A DNA stretch of 24,295 nt from a virus: positions 1 to 24,295 of IMG/VR virus record IMGVR_UViG_3300046010_002194; one strand, written 5' to 3'. Under the pieces are notes generated by a model. The model searched no databases. It was not told the DNA's origin and worked only from the letters and a program-made list of their open reading frames with translations. Of this stretch, positions 15,074 to 21,315 are shown piece after piece. Made by a program: the position numbers and the translations under genes. Position 1 is the stretch's first letter. The number at the start of each line of letters is the position of its first letter.

Positions 15074-15750
15074 CGGCGATACTTCTCCTTGGGTCCGCAC
15101 TGCATGATCTCATGGAACGGGATGCCGTCGATGACGACGCCGCAACCCAGCACCGGCTTGCGGATCATGTTCTGGCCGTACCGCATTGCGACATGCTCAA
15201 TGTCCACCCCGCATCCGACATCCATTCCGAACACTCGGTTGGTCGGACCAGCGAGCCAGTGTACCCCGGCTTGGCTGTGATGGTGGCCCAGCACAGTAGA
15301 CTGCATTCGGAGCATGGCCGTACGCCAAGAGGGATTGACCCCCGAGGTCCCGGTCCCGTGGGTGTAATGCACCTTGTCGATGGTGTGCTCTCGCACCCAC
15401 TTCCAACCGGGGGTATGCCAGACATCAGCGTAGTCCTTCAGGTAAACGGGCGGGATCTTGACGGTGGAGGCCATGCGGGTGATCCGCTCGTCGTGGTTGC
15501 CGATGGTGACGATGGCCTTGGGAAACTCATTGTACCACCGATTGATCTCCTTCAGGGCTTCCTCGTACTCACGCTTGCTGTCCTTGGCCGAGACATCGGC
15601 GGGGTGCCGTGAGATCTGGTGGATGTCCACGACATCTCCGATGAACACGGTGGTTTCGGTTTCCCACGAGTCACGGACATCGCGAATGAAGTTCATGTAC
15701 TTGGGATGAACGGCTGGTAGGTGCAGATCCCCGATTACAAGCGTCCTCAT
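15070..15750 (-). CDS. Calcineurin-like metallophosphoesterase
   Basis: The 226-residue protein shows the complete metallophosphoesterase motif set: GDLHLP (D8, H10), GDVVD (39-42), GNHDER (84-89), the single histidine of YTHGTG (H131) and GHHH (155-158). These residues bind two metal ions in a DNA- or nucleotide-acting phosphatase fold. The substrate cannot be inferred; phage members have been proposed to act on DNA ends, cyclic nucleotides or phosphoproteins. AAGGAG lies a few bases before the ATG. The start is 80 nt inside the sigma region 4-like ORF, and the stop overlaps the membrane peptide. Confidence 0.92.
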   Translation of the reverse strand: MRTLVIGDLHLPAVHPKYMNFIRDVRDSWETETTVFIGDVVDIHQISRHPADVSAKDSKREYEEALKEINRWYNEFPKAIVTIGNHDERITRMASTVKIPPVYLKDYADVWHTPGWKWVREHTIDKVHYTHGTGTSGVNPSWRTAMLRMQSTVLGHHHSQAGVHWLAGPTNRVFGMDVGCGVDIEHVAMRYGQNMIRKPVLGCGVVIDGIPFHEIMQCGPKEKYRR

Positions 15751-15946
15751 ATCGCTCCTTGAGTAGCAGTCGGCCGCGTTCCTTGCGGCGGGTCATCGTC
15801 GTCACCGGCACGCCGACGATGGCGGCCGCTTCCTTGACGGTCATGTCCTTGATCACGGTCAGGTACAGGGCTTCCTTCAGGCTGTCGTTCTCAAGTCTAT
15901 CGTACAACGTCCCCAAGAGTTCCAAGTTTTCTGATCTTTCGTGCAT
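15671..15946 (-). CDS. Sigma-70 region 4-like helix-turn-helix protein (second half of a split ECF sigma?)
   Basis: From ATG 15946 the 91-residue product begins MHERSENLELLGTLYDRLEN. It continues with EALYLTVIKDMTVKEAAAIVGVPVTTMTRRKERGRLLLKERY (residues 26-67, quoted here in two overlapping parts: EALYLTVIKDMTVKEAAAIV and VGVPVTTMTRRKERGRLLL). That is the order of sigma region 4: a helix resembling LPERxREallL, then the HTH GxSxxEIAxxxGxSxxTVxxRxxRARxxL. GGAG lies 7 nt before the ATG, so it can be translated on its own. The first 50 nt overlap the region 2-like ORF in another frame. The last 80 nt overlap the phosphoesterase gene and encode a Ser/Arg-rich tail. It may bind a -35-like element or act as a small regulator. 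Confidence 0.75.
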   Translation of the reverse strand: MHERSENLELLGTLYDRLENDSLKEALYLTVIKDMTVKEAAAIVGVPVTTMTRRKERGRLLLKERYEDACNRGSAPTSRSSQVHELHSRCP

Positions 15947-16160
15947 TCCTGTTCTCCGTGCGGCGGTGGTTCTGGACCGTGCTGACCAACGCCCGGAACA
16001 TGTACGACAGTGTACACGACTCCGGGTTGTCGGAAGCCAGGCAGCGTGCGATGGCGGTGTGCACGACATCACGACGGTCTTGATATGGGACGCTGATCCG
16101 GGTCTTGACGAACGTCATCAAGGCCGGGTAGTTGGCAGTTACTTGTGCTTGCTTGGTCAT
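15897..16160 (-). CDS. Sigma-70 region 2-like protein (first half of a split ECF sigma?)
   Basis: The 87-residue product, MTKQAQVTANYPALMTFVKT..., matches the layout of ECF sigma region 2. PYQDRRDVVHTAIARCLAS aligns with the AEDxxQExFxRxW helix, and SYMFRALVSTVQNHRRTENR aligns with the WLxxIARNxxxDxxRR helix that binds core polymerase and the -10 element. There is no region 4. The frame stops 50 nt after the start of the region 4-like ORF. The ATG overlaps the RNA polymerase stop as ATGA. The similarity is by pattern only, so a structural or profile search is needed to settle it; a small unrelated helical protein is the alternative. Confidence 0.7.
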   Translation of the reverse strand: MTKQAQVTANYPALMTFVKTRISVPYQDRRDVVHTAIARCLASDNPESCTLSYMFRALVSTVQNHRRTENRNARKIRKLGTLGDVVR

Positions 16161-18487
16161 GTGAAGAAGTACTTGGATTGTCGGATGTCCTCAAGGTTCA
16201 GTTTACCCATCGCCGGAGGATCGGGCAAGTCCGGTATCCGCTTGCGAAGCGAGGCGGCGAAGTCATGCAGCAACGGGTTCTCGTGCATGGCGATGAACTC
16301 GTCACGAACCACCCTGTGCAGGATATCGACACGACCGGCATGGACGCCGATGGAATCGTGAATCCATGCCGAGTGTTTCCACTGGCGTTCCTCGAAGTTC
16401 AATGCCACCGCCATCAGGTGGGCCGCATCGTACGAGTGGATCAGGTTGGCCACGATCCCACGGATCTGGGCGGCGACGTCCAATGCCCGGTCCTTGGCGG
16501 GCACCAGCACCGAGCACCGGTGCAGTGCGGTCTTGATCTCCCTGCGGTCCTTGATCAAATAGGCTTGGCACACGGGGAATCCCTGCGGTGCTGTCCATGA
16601 GATGGGGTGTCCCTGCTCGGCCATGCGTTCCGTGGCATCCTGAAGCCAACGCATCAGTTCGGCTGACTTGACCACGACGTTACCGATGGCGTCACGGATG
16701 GAGCGTGCGAGATACCCGGCGATGGTCCGGGTGTTGTCGGCCATGTCATCGAGGTCGCCGTCCTGAATCAGGGCCAACTTCATGCCGAACCCGGAGATCC
16801 CGTAGGGGTACGCAAGGGTGCATCGCTTGACCATCTTGCGGGTGACTTGATCCTTCAGGACGGTCCACGGCTCGGGGGTGTCATGCTCGCTCTTGGCGGG
16901 CTTGGTCGCTGCGTCCCGGCGGATCAGTTCGTTGACGGCCTTGGCCACCCGGTCGTACATGTCCTGCGGGACGGGGCTGGGCACCAGGTTGACCGCCTCG
17001 CCGCCCACCTCGTCACGGGTCAACGCACTCAGGTGCTGCAGCCCGTTGTTGCTGCCGTCGATGTACACGCAGACCGACGACATATGGGTCTCGGGAGAAC
17101 CCGACAGCAGGGCCGCGTTCAGGTCAAGCATGGCGGCGACGAACTGCACGGGGTCGTCGTACTGCATCCACCGCTTGTCCTCATAGGGGTCGAACGAACG
17201 CTTGGCATAGTGCTTGACCCAGTTGTCCATGGTCCACTTGATCCGGTCGTCCACCGAGATCTTGTCCATGCCTGCACTGTTCGCCAAGGAGATCATCAGC
17301 GAGAACAGGCCGGTCTTCCCCAAGGCCAGCGTCTCGCTGAACATCAGCAGCCCACGGCACAGGTCATCGCCTTGGGGGTGCAGGTACGACGGCAACGGGT
17401 ACACACGGCCCCGGAAGTCGAGGTTATGGGGGAACCAGATGTCCTGATCACGGTACTTGTGGGCGATGGACAGCGTGCGGATGGTCGAGAATCTCCGTGA
17501 GTTGTCCTGATCACGGCGACGCCAGAACTCACGCCCGTGCTTCTCCCCCTTGGGGACGGCCTCGGAGGTCGCCGGAGGCAGCCCGGCCACCCCGCCACCG
17601 TTGGACCACAGCCGTTGCATGATGTCGAGCACGGCCCCGTTGATCCGCCATGGCGTGGACTGGATGTAGTTCAGGGCTTCCAGCGGAACCTGCATCGAGG
17701 GAATGTCATAGTCCACCTCGTGGTTCCCGAAGGCGTCCCTCACCAGCGGCTTCTGGATGAACAGGTATCCGCCCGTACCCTCGGTGGTCCAGTCCACCGG
17801 AGGCACCAGCATGGGCGGCAGCACCGGCTTCAGGATCTCAAGGTTCGAGTGCTGGCTGAGCAGCTCGTCGAGCACCTCGGGCTTGGGCTCGATGCGTACC
17901 TCACGCTGGGGACCATGGGTCTTGCAGTACCGCAGGTTGAACATCTTGGTGCTGTCCACCGCAATCCGAACAAGGGCACCGCCAAGCAGCAACTTGTCCG
18001 AGATGGTCCACTTGATCGGCTTCATCCCGGCCTTCTTGTAGATCTTCCTGATCTCAAGGTCCGACCAGTTCTTCTTGCGGATCTCGGTCTGCCCGAACCG
18101 TTCCTTGTTGTGAGCACGGATGGCGTCGTACATCAGTTCGGTGCGTACCCCACCGGCCACATCGATCTGGATCGAGGTGGACTTACGCTCGTCCCTCCAG
18201 TCGAGCATCTCGGCCAGCGTGATCAACGCCAACTTGTCCGACGAGATGACCATGAAGGGTGGCCACCATGTACCCGGACGACCACGACTCTTCATGGCCT
18301 TGAGGATGCGGCGCTTCTCGGCCTCGATGGCAGGCACCATGCGCTCCAGGGCCTTGCCGATGATCTTCCGCTCGGGCGTGTTGTGGACCGACCGTCGTTG
18401 CGATGCGATGTACCGATACCGGGCGACGCCCTGCTCGATACCGTCAAGTTCGTTGCTCTGTTCGATGGAGTACAGGTCACTGTTCAT
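16157..18487 (-). CDS. Single-subunit DNA-directed RNA polymerase (T7 gp1-like)
   Basis: The protein (776 aa from ATG 18487) has all catalytic motifs of phage RNA polymerases. These are VYIDGSNNGLQHLSA (catalytic Asp at about 477), VTRKMVKRCTLAYPYG (Lys about 554 and Tyr about 562, equivalent to T7 K631 and Y639) and WIHDSIGVHA (Asp about 711, equivalent to D812). The fingers region has NLDFRGRVYPLPSYLHPQG. It ends GKLNLEDIRQSKYFFT, resembling the T7 end but not finishing in FAFA. It is about 100 residues shorter than T7 gp1 (883), mainly in the N-terminal part. A TTG start at 18517 is possible; ATG 18487 follows a GGGGTG. It should transcribe middle and late phage genes from phage promoters that I could not identify. 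Confidence 0.97.
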   Translation of the reverse strand: MNSDLYSIEQSNELDGIEQGVARYRYIASQRRSVHNTPERKIIGKALERMVPAIEAEKRRILKAMKSRGRPGTWWPPFMVISSDKLALITLAEMLDWRDERKSTSIQIDVAGGVRTELMYDAIRAHNKERFGQTEIRKKNWSDLEIRKIYKKAGMKPIKWTISDKLLLGGALVRIAVDSTKMFNLRYCKTHGPQREVRIEPKPEVLDELLSQHSNLEILKPVLPPMLVPPVDWTTEGTGGYLFIQKPLVRDAFGNHEVDYDIPSMQVPLEALNYIQSTPWRINGAVLDIMQRLWSNGGGVAGLPPATSEAVPKGEKHGREFWRRRDQDNSRRFSTIRTLSIAHKYRDQDIWFPHNLDFRGRVYPLPSYLHPQGDDLCRGLLMFSETLALGKTGLFSLMISLANSAGMDKISVDDRIKWTMDNWVKHYAKRSFDPYEDKRWMQYDDPVQFVAAMLDLNAALLSGSPETHMSSVCVYIDGSNNGLQHLSALTRDEVGGEAVNLVPSPVPQDMYDRVAKAVNELIRRDAATKPAKSEHDTPEPWTVLKDQVTRKMVKRCTLAYPYGISGFGMKLALIQDGDLDDMADNTRTIAGYLARSIRDAIGNVVVKSAELMRWLQDATERMAEQGHPISWTAPQGFPVCQAYLIKDRREIKTALHRCSVLVPAKDRALDVAAQIRGIVANLIHSYDAAHLMAVALNFEERQWKHSAWIHDSIGVHAGRVDILHRVVRDEFIAMHENPLLHDFAASLRKRIPDLPDPPAMGKLNLEDIRQSKYFFT

Positions 18488-18556
18488 TATCGGACACCCC
18501 GTTTTGAACGACGCCAAACATCAATGGTCGGTACATAAGCGGTACTTGGGACGATT

Positions 18557-18573
18557 CTAAGATCGGATCTTAG
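18557..18573. promoter_or_regulatory. 17-nt palindrome CTAAGATC-G-GATCTTAG
   Basis: This is a perfect inverted repeat with 8-bp arms around one central base. It overlaps the -10-like TAAGAT of a candidate minus-strand promoter. The same 8-1-8 layout recurs at 18650-18666, which favours a dimeric DNA-binding protein site over chance. No regulator is identified. Confidence 0.6.
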
Positions 18574-18597
18574 ATCTGCCAAGGTGCTGTATGTCAA
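18567..18597 (-). promoter_or_regulatory. Candidate host sigma-70 promoter upstream of RNA polymerase
   Basis: On the minus strand a perfect TTGACA (18597-18592) is followed after 19 nt by TAAGAT (18572-18567). The spacer is longer than the usual 16-18 nt, which weakens the call. The -10 box lies inside the palindrome at 18557-18573, so binding there could block it. Confidence 0.4.
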
Positions 18598-18649
18598 GGC
18601 ATTAGATCAGGTTGTAGATCAGATCTAAGATCAGGTACTAAGATGATGA

Positions 18650-18666
18650 TATCAGATCATCTGATA
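18650..18666. promoter_or_regulatory. 17-nt palindrome TATCAGAT-C-ATCTGATA
   Basis: This is a second perfect inverted repeat with 8-bp arms and one central base, 93 nt from the first (start to start). It lies about 35 nt downstream of the extended -10 promoter candidate in the direction of transcription, a plausible operator position. Confidence 0.55.
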
Positions 18667-18698
18667 AGAACTGATCTAAGTGCGCTACTAAGTAGAGG

Positions 18699-18707
18699 AT
18701 TATATCA
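18699..18707 (-). promoter_or_regulatory. Extended -10 promoter candidate TGATATAAT
   Basis: The minus strand carries TG-A-TATAAT, a perfect consensus -10 hexamer with the TGn extension. No good -35 box lies 16-18 nt upstream, but extended -10 promoters often do without. It reads toward the RNA polymerase gene, about 210 nt away, through the palindrome cluster. Confidence 0.5.
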
Positions 18708-18757
18708 GGTGATTGAAGATCAGATGTAGGTCAGATCTTAGGCCTGATCCTAAGCCG

Positions 18758-18802
18758 GTACTTAGGGCTGATCTAAGTTCTACCTACATCAGCCCTAAGT
18801 AC
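18758..18802. repeat. 15-bp perfect inverted repeat with 15-nt spacer
   Basis: GTACTTAGGGCTGAT at 18758-18772 is exactly mirrored by ATCAGCCCTAAGTAC at 18788-18802. As RNA it would form a 15-bp stem on either strand. There is no U-run after it in the direction of transcription, so an intrinsic terminator is unlikely. A processing site such as an RNase III target, or a protein-binding site, fits better. Confidence 0.7.
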
Positions 18803-18815
18803 TGCTCTTAGTACT

Positions 18816-18834
18816 CTCTTGGTTTCTCCAAGAG
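18816..18834 (-). repeat. Small hairpin after the last early gene
   Basis: CTCTTGG and CCAAGAG flank a 5-nt loop, making a 7-bp stem 7 nt beyond the stop of the 73-aa gene. It lacks a T-run, so it may protect the 3' end of the early mRNA instead of terminating it. Confidence 0.45.
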
Positions 18835-18840
18835 TCAGCA

Positions 18841-19062
18841 CTAAATACCCTCCAGCGCCTTGATGACGTCTATGACCTTGTCGTACATCGGATCGCTGGG
18901 CAGGACGGGATCGGATACACCGTGTTGGAACAGTGTATACTCACACCACTCGTCATTCGACTGGCTGACCACGCTCCACCAGGTACCGTCCGTGTATCGG
19001 ACACGATATTTCATCGTCTTCATCTCACTCAAGATCTCCACCTCCATGTACTTATTGCCCAT
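18841..19062 (-). CDS. Unknown early protein (73 aa)
   Basis: ATG 19062 follows a strong GGAGGA by 6 nt; the longer in-frame opening to 19116 lacks such a site. The product begins MGNKYMEVEILSEMKTMKYR and has a beta-like segment VRYTDGTWWSVVSQSNDEW, then an acidic helical end DKVIDVIKALEGI. It is the last gene of the early block before the palindrome-rich region and overlaps its upstream neighbour by 11 nt. No family is recognised. Confidence 0.8.
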   Translation of the reverse strand: MGNKYMEVEILSEMKTMKYRVRYTDGTWWSVVSQSNDEWCEYTLFQHGVSDPVLPSDPMYDKVIDVIKALEGI

Positions 19063-19252
19063 TGACGTTCCTCCACTGGATGTTGAACCGCCGGTCACGC
19101 TCGGCCAGCATCGCATCGGCGATGTCGGCCACCTCGACTACCGTCATGCGGTTGGGCTTGTCCCGTGTGGTGCCGGGATGGTAACTCATCCCCAGCACCG
19201 ACGAGACATACACATCCCACGCCACCATCCGAAGATGATCCTGTTCACTCAT
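19052..19252 (-). CDS. Unknown early protein (66 aa)
   Basis: The product begins MSEQDHLRMVAWDVYVSSVL and has a charged helical C-terminal half (VVEVADIADAMLAERDRRFN). The middle is GMSYHPGTTRDKPNRMT. GAGGTG lies about 8 nt before the ATG. It overlaps both neighbours by a few bases. Small acidic early proteins of T7-type phages often inhibit host enzymes, but nothing in this sequence points to a specific target. Confidence 0.78.
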   Translation of the reverse strand: MSEQDHLRMVAWDVYVSSVLGMSYHPGTTRDKPNRMTVVEVADIADAMLAERDRRFNIQWRNVNGQ

Positions 19253-19592
19253 TGGGACTCACCTCATTGATCCACTGCCTGAAGTGGCTGGTCTCTACGA
19301 TCGCCTCGAACACCTCGTCGGGATTGTATTTGGTGCTGCACTGCTGGCACGACTCGACCAGCGGTGTCGGGTCGGTCACGTCACCATCCTCGGGCAGGAT
19401 GGACAGCTCCTTGATCCACCATTCACCCACCTCACGGTCCTCGACATCGGGCGTGGCCGAGTCACCTGGGTACACCGTACGCCAGATCTCGACCACGGCC
19501 TCGATGTACACCATCCATCGCTTGCCGTCGAGCACGATGGTCTCGGCCTCCTCGGCGACGTAACGTCTCTCGAAGACTTCAGAGATCAGCAC
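19245..19592 (-). CDS. Unknown acidic early protein (115 aa)
   Basis: The product is strongly acidic, with many Glu and Asp residues. It starts MLISEVFERRYVAEEAETIV and holds two regions rich in Trp and Val (GKRWMVYIEAVVEIWRTVYP; EVGEWWIKELSILPEDGD). A CxxC pair (SCQQCSTKYNP) sits near residue 83 and could be half of a metal site. The high acidity would suit a DNA mimic or an inhibitor, but that is speculative. It overlaps the upstream gene by 14 nt and the downstream gene by 8 nt. Confidence 0.82.
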   Translation of the reverse strand: MLISEVFERRYVAEEAETIVLDGKRWMVYIEAVVEIWRTVYPGDSATPDVEDREVGEWWIKELSILPEDGDVTDPTPLVESCQQCSTKYNPDEVFEAIVETSHFRQWINEVSPNE

Positions 19593-19878
19593 GGTTCCAC
19601 TCCTTGGCCGCCATCATGGGCAGCACGAACGTGTCGGGGCTGGGGAATGCGACGTCGGCGAACACCGCCGACATGATGCTACGCTCGACCTCGGACCAGT
19701 CAGCGGGCAGGGGCAGGTCGAGCAGACGCACCTCGACATGGCCGGGGTTGTACGGTGCGGCGTTGTCGTGCATGGGCTTGTCGTCGGTCACGGTCATGAC
19801 GAACCGGTGACCACGGTACTGGCCGTAGTAACGTCGGACGATGTCGTGCGGGCGGGTGTTCAGGATCAAGTCATTCAT
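19579..19878 (-). CDS. Unknown early protein (99 aa)
   Basis: The product begins MNDLILNTRPHDIVRRYYGQ, followed by a beta-rich part (GHRFVMTVTDDKPMH; GHVEVRLLDLPLP) and a helical C-terminal part (WSEVERSIMSAVFADVAF). The ATG overlaps the upstream frame by 8 nt. I see no catalytic motif or membrane segment. It belongs to the tightly packed early block, whose codon usage looks like that of the replication genes. Confidence 0.8.
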   Translation of the reverse strand: MNDLILNTRPHDIVRRYYGQYRGHRFVMTVTDDKPMHDNAAPYNPGHVEVRLLDLPLPADWSEVERSIMSAVFADVAFPSPDTFVLPMMAAKEWNRADL

Positions 19879-20086
19879 CGATCGTCTCCTTGAAGTTCAG
19901 GTCAAAGTGCTTGCGATAGAAGTCACGGGCTGCATCATACCCCTTGCAGAATTTCAGGTGAGCCACCTCGGCGATCAGCGTCTTGATGGCCGTCCTGTCG
20001 AACTCGGCCATCTCGATCTGGTTGACCAAACAGAACAGGTCACGCAGTCGGGTATCCGATGTCAGTCTTTCGGTCTGCTCGTTCAT
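19871..20086 (-). CDS. Unknown helical early protein (71 aa)
   Basis: The chosen ATG 20086 follows GAGGAG by 5 nt and overlaps the preceding stop as ATGA; the longer opening to 20260 runs antiparallel to good coding evidence in the neighbouring frame. The product, MNEQTERLTSDTRLRDLFCL and onward, is predicted all-helical and charged, ending FYRKHFDLNFKETIDE. No family is recognised. Confidence 0.8.
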   Translation of the reverse strand: MNEQTERLTSDTRLRDLFCLVNQIEMAEFDRTAIKTLIAEVAHLKFCKGYDAARDFYRKHFDLNFKETIDE

Positions 20087-20445
20087 AGCTGCTCCTCGAT
20101 GTAGTTGGCGATGGTCGTAAAGGGGAACTCGTGCTTGTCGTTCAGGTCGGATATGTACGCGATCTCGTCCGTGTCCGGGTACAGAAACACCACCGGATTG
20201 GATTGGGGCATGTCGGCCCATTCCATGACCGACAGCGGCGGCATCTGGGTCAGGCCGCACTCACCGTACTTTACAATGTCACCGAGACCACCGACACTGG
20301 TCGTGACCCCGGCCTCGACGGCCAGCTCACACAGGACGCCGAGAGCGCAGCAATCGCCGTGCTCGTTCTTGAGTACGGTATTGCCTTGCCTGTACTTGCC
20401 CGACCGCAGGGCGTCGATCCACAGTTGCTTGACTTCGGGATTCAT
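20083..20445 (-). CDS. Conserved phage protein with RSGKY...CCALGVLCELA motif
   Basis: The 120-residue protein starts MNPEVKQLWIDALRSGKYRQ and continues with GDCCALGVLCELAVEAG. The pattern W..ALRSGKYxQ, then CCxLGVLCxLA, is shared by many hypothetical phage and bacterial proteins. I know no established function. The centre (PPLSVMEWADMP) and the C-terminus (LNDKHEFPFTTIANYIEEQL) also look conserved. The start may be ATG 20445 or GTG 20448; AGGAG lies 8 or 5 nt upstream respectively. It is coupled to the 59-aa gene by a TGATG overlap. Confidence 0.86.
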   Translation of the reverse strand: MNPEVKQLWIDALRSGKYRQGNTVLKNEHGDCCALGVLCELAVEAGVTTSVGGLGDIVKYGECGLTQMPPLSVMEWADMPQSNPVVFLYPDTDEIAYISDLNDKHEFPFTTIANYIEEQL

Positions 20446-20624
20446 CACTTGGTCTCCTTGAGGATGGTCTCACGGAACATGTTCAACGGCCACTTGTACT
20501 CGGTGTCGAGCAGCCCGAGGATTCGGATCTGCTCGTCGGTGCTGAGCTCACGGAAGTGGAATGACATGCGATCGAACGCACGGTACGCCAGTTCCAGCTT
20601 CTTGGTCTGTGTCTCGATGTCCAT
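20445..20624 (-). CDS. Unknown helical early protein (59 aa)
   Basis: This short frame exactly fills the space between two genes. ATG 20624 overlaps the upstream stop and TGA 20445-20447 overlaps the downstream start, both as TGATG. The product begins MDIETQTKKLELAYRAFDRM and is helical and charged, ending MFRETILKETK. The central part (ELSTDEQIRILGLLDTEYKW) could be a small helical bundle. No family is recognised. Confidence 0.78.
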   Translation of the reverse strand: MDIETQTKKLELAYRAFDRMSFHFRELSTDEQIRILGLLDTEYKWPLNMFRETILKETK

Positions 20625-20995
20625 CAGTCGTTCTCCGCACGGGGTTCGGTGGGCAGGTCGTTGGTCCGGGCGAACTCACGGTCGGCACGGTCTACCATGT
20701 CGTCCTCAAGGTCGGAGATCAGGTAGTCCCAGCCGTACTCCGAAGCCACCTGCGATGGCGACGATACCACCTTGCGGAAGTCGCAGTTGGTCTCGGCCAC
20801 CTCGATGCACAGCGTGACGCGGGCCTCGTCACGCTCCTTGCGGACGGTGGCGTTGTCCGCCTCGACCCCCTTGGCCCACGACCGGACACGCTCCAGTTCC
20901 TCGGCCAACTCGTCCACCTGCTTGAGCAGGTCTGCGTTGTACCTCTTCAGGGCGTGGAAGTTGAACCGCAGGTGCTGCCATTCCATGTCGTCCAT
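20624..20995 (-). CDS. Unknown coiled-coil early protein (123 aa)
   Basis: The N-terminal half (MDDMEWQHLRFNFHALKRYN, then LLKQVDELAEELERVRSWA and NATVRKERDEARVTL) is a probable coiled coil of about 60 residues. The C-terminal part is acidic (LISDLEDDMVDRADREFART). AGGAG lies about 7 nt before the ATG. It is the first gene after a cluster of three hairpins. No known domain is visible, and the coiled coil suggests oligomerisation or binding to a host protein. Confidence 0.82.
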   Translation of the reverse strand: MDDMEWQHLRFNFHALKRYNADLLKQVDELAEELERVRSWAKGVEADNATVRKERDEARVTLCIEVAETNCDFRKVVSSPSQVASEYGWDYLISDLEDDMVDRADREFARTNDLPTEPRAEND

Positions 20996-21006
20996 GTGTC
21001 TGCTCC

Positions 21007-21080
21007 TGGCCTATCGGCCACTATGAAACTACCGGCACGGTGCCGGGAAACCCCGATGCCGCATGCCTGCGACACCGGGG
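21007..21080 (-). terminator. Three tandem hairpins between early genes
   Basis: In the direction of transcription the first hairpin (21080-21051) has a 13-bp stem with two G-U pairs and the loop GGCA, followed by TTTCCC. The second (21046-21032) is CCGGCAC-C-GTGCCGG. The third (21020-21007) is TGGCC-GATA-GGCCA on the minus strand. The first could be a weak intrinsic terminator. The series could also stabilise or process the mRNA. It lies in a 105-nt gap, the largest between genes in this early block. Confidence 0.6.
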
Positions 21081-21100
21081 CAGAAAGAAAGGGTATCGTC

Positions 21101-21307
21101 TCACCAGATCTGGTCAATCGACCCGTCGTCATGGCATCGCACGATGATGCTCGCGGGGTCGTGACCGACCGGTATGTCAAGTCCGTTGTCTTCGATGATG
21201 GTCGCCATCCACTGGGCGTGGCTCAGTCCCTGTGCATGGTTGTACAGCATGGCTTCATAAGCCAGCGTACCTAGGGAGACCACCCGTCCGTCGATTGATC
21301 CGTCCAT
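21101..21307 (-). CDS. Unknown early protein (68 aa)
   Basis: GAGGTG lies a few bases before ATG 21307. The product begins MDGSIDGRVVSLGTLAYEAM. It has a helical centre (YNHAQGLSHAQWMATIIEDN) and a beta-like end (PASIIVRCHDDGSIDQIW). It follows the GP88-like gene after 8 nt and ends just before the triple-hairpin region. No family is recognised. Confidence 0.78.
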   Translation of the reverse strand: MDGSIDGRVVSLGTLAYEAMLYNHAQGLSHAQWMATIIEDNGLDIPVGHDPASIIVRCHDDGSIDQIW

Positions 21308-21315
21308 GTGTCACC

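Larger units (their letters stand above)
18488..18840. repeat. AT-rich palindrome- and GATC-rich control region upstream of RNA polymerase
   Basis: This 350-nt gene-free stretch stands out in composition (about one-third GC in 18601-18660). I count 13 GATC sites between 18561 and 18773 and 12 copies of CTAAG or its complement CTTAG between 18557 and 18811. Many are arranged as inverted repeats: 17-nt palindromes at 18557-18573 and 18650-18666, TAGATCAGATCTA at 18615-18627, CTTAGG/CCTAAG at 18737-18754, and a 15-bp inverted repeat at 18758-18802. It contains two host-type promoter candidates reading toward the RNA polymerase. An operator array, a replication origin or RNA processing signals are all possible. 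T7 has RNase III sites before gene 1 and its primary origin just after gene 1. Confidence 0.85.

Noticed and set aside
14796-15113. A 105-codon version of the 66-aa gene
   Set aside because: The extra N-terminus would be out of frame with, and fully overlap, the 26-aa membrane peptide and the phosphoesterase end. It has no ribosome site, while ATG 14996 has GGAG at the right distance.
15897-16072. Programmed frameshift joining the two sigma-like ORFs
   Set aside because: A +1 shift would be needed and I see no convincing slippery site. The second ORF has its own GGAG and ATG, so separate translation is simpler. It is kept only as an alternative in the finding.
17537-18538. A 333-codon plus-strand frame opposite the RNA polymerase
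   Set aside because: It is a shadow of the polymerase N-terminal half, with no ribosome site and low-complexity composition.
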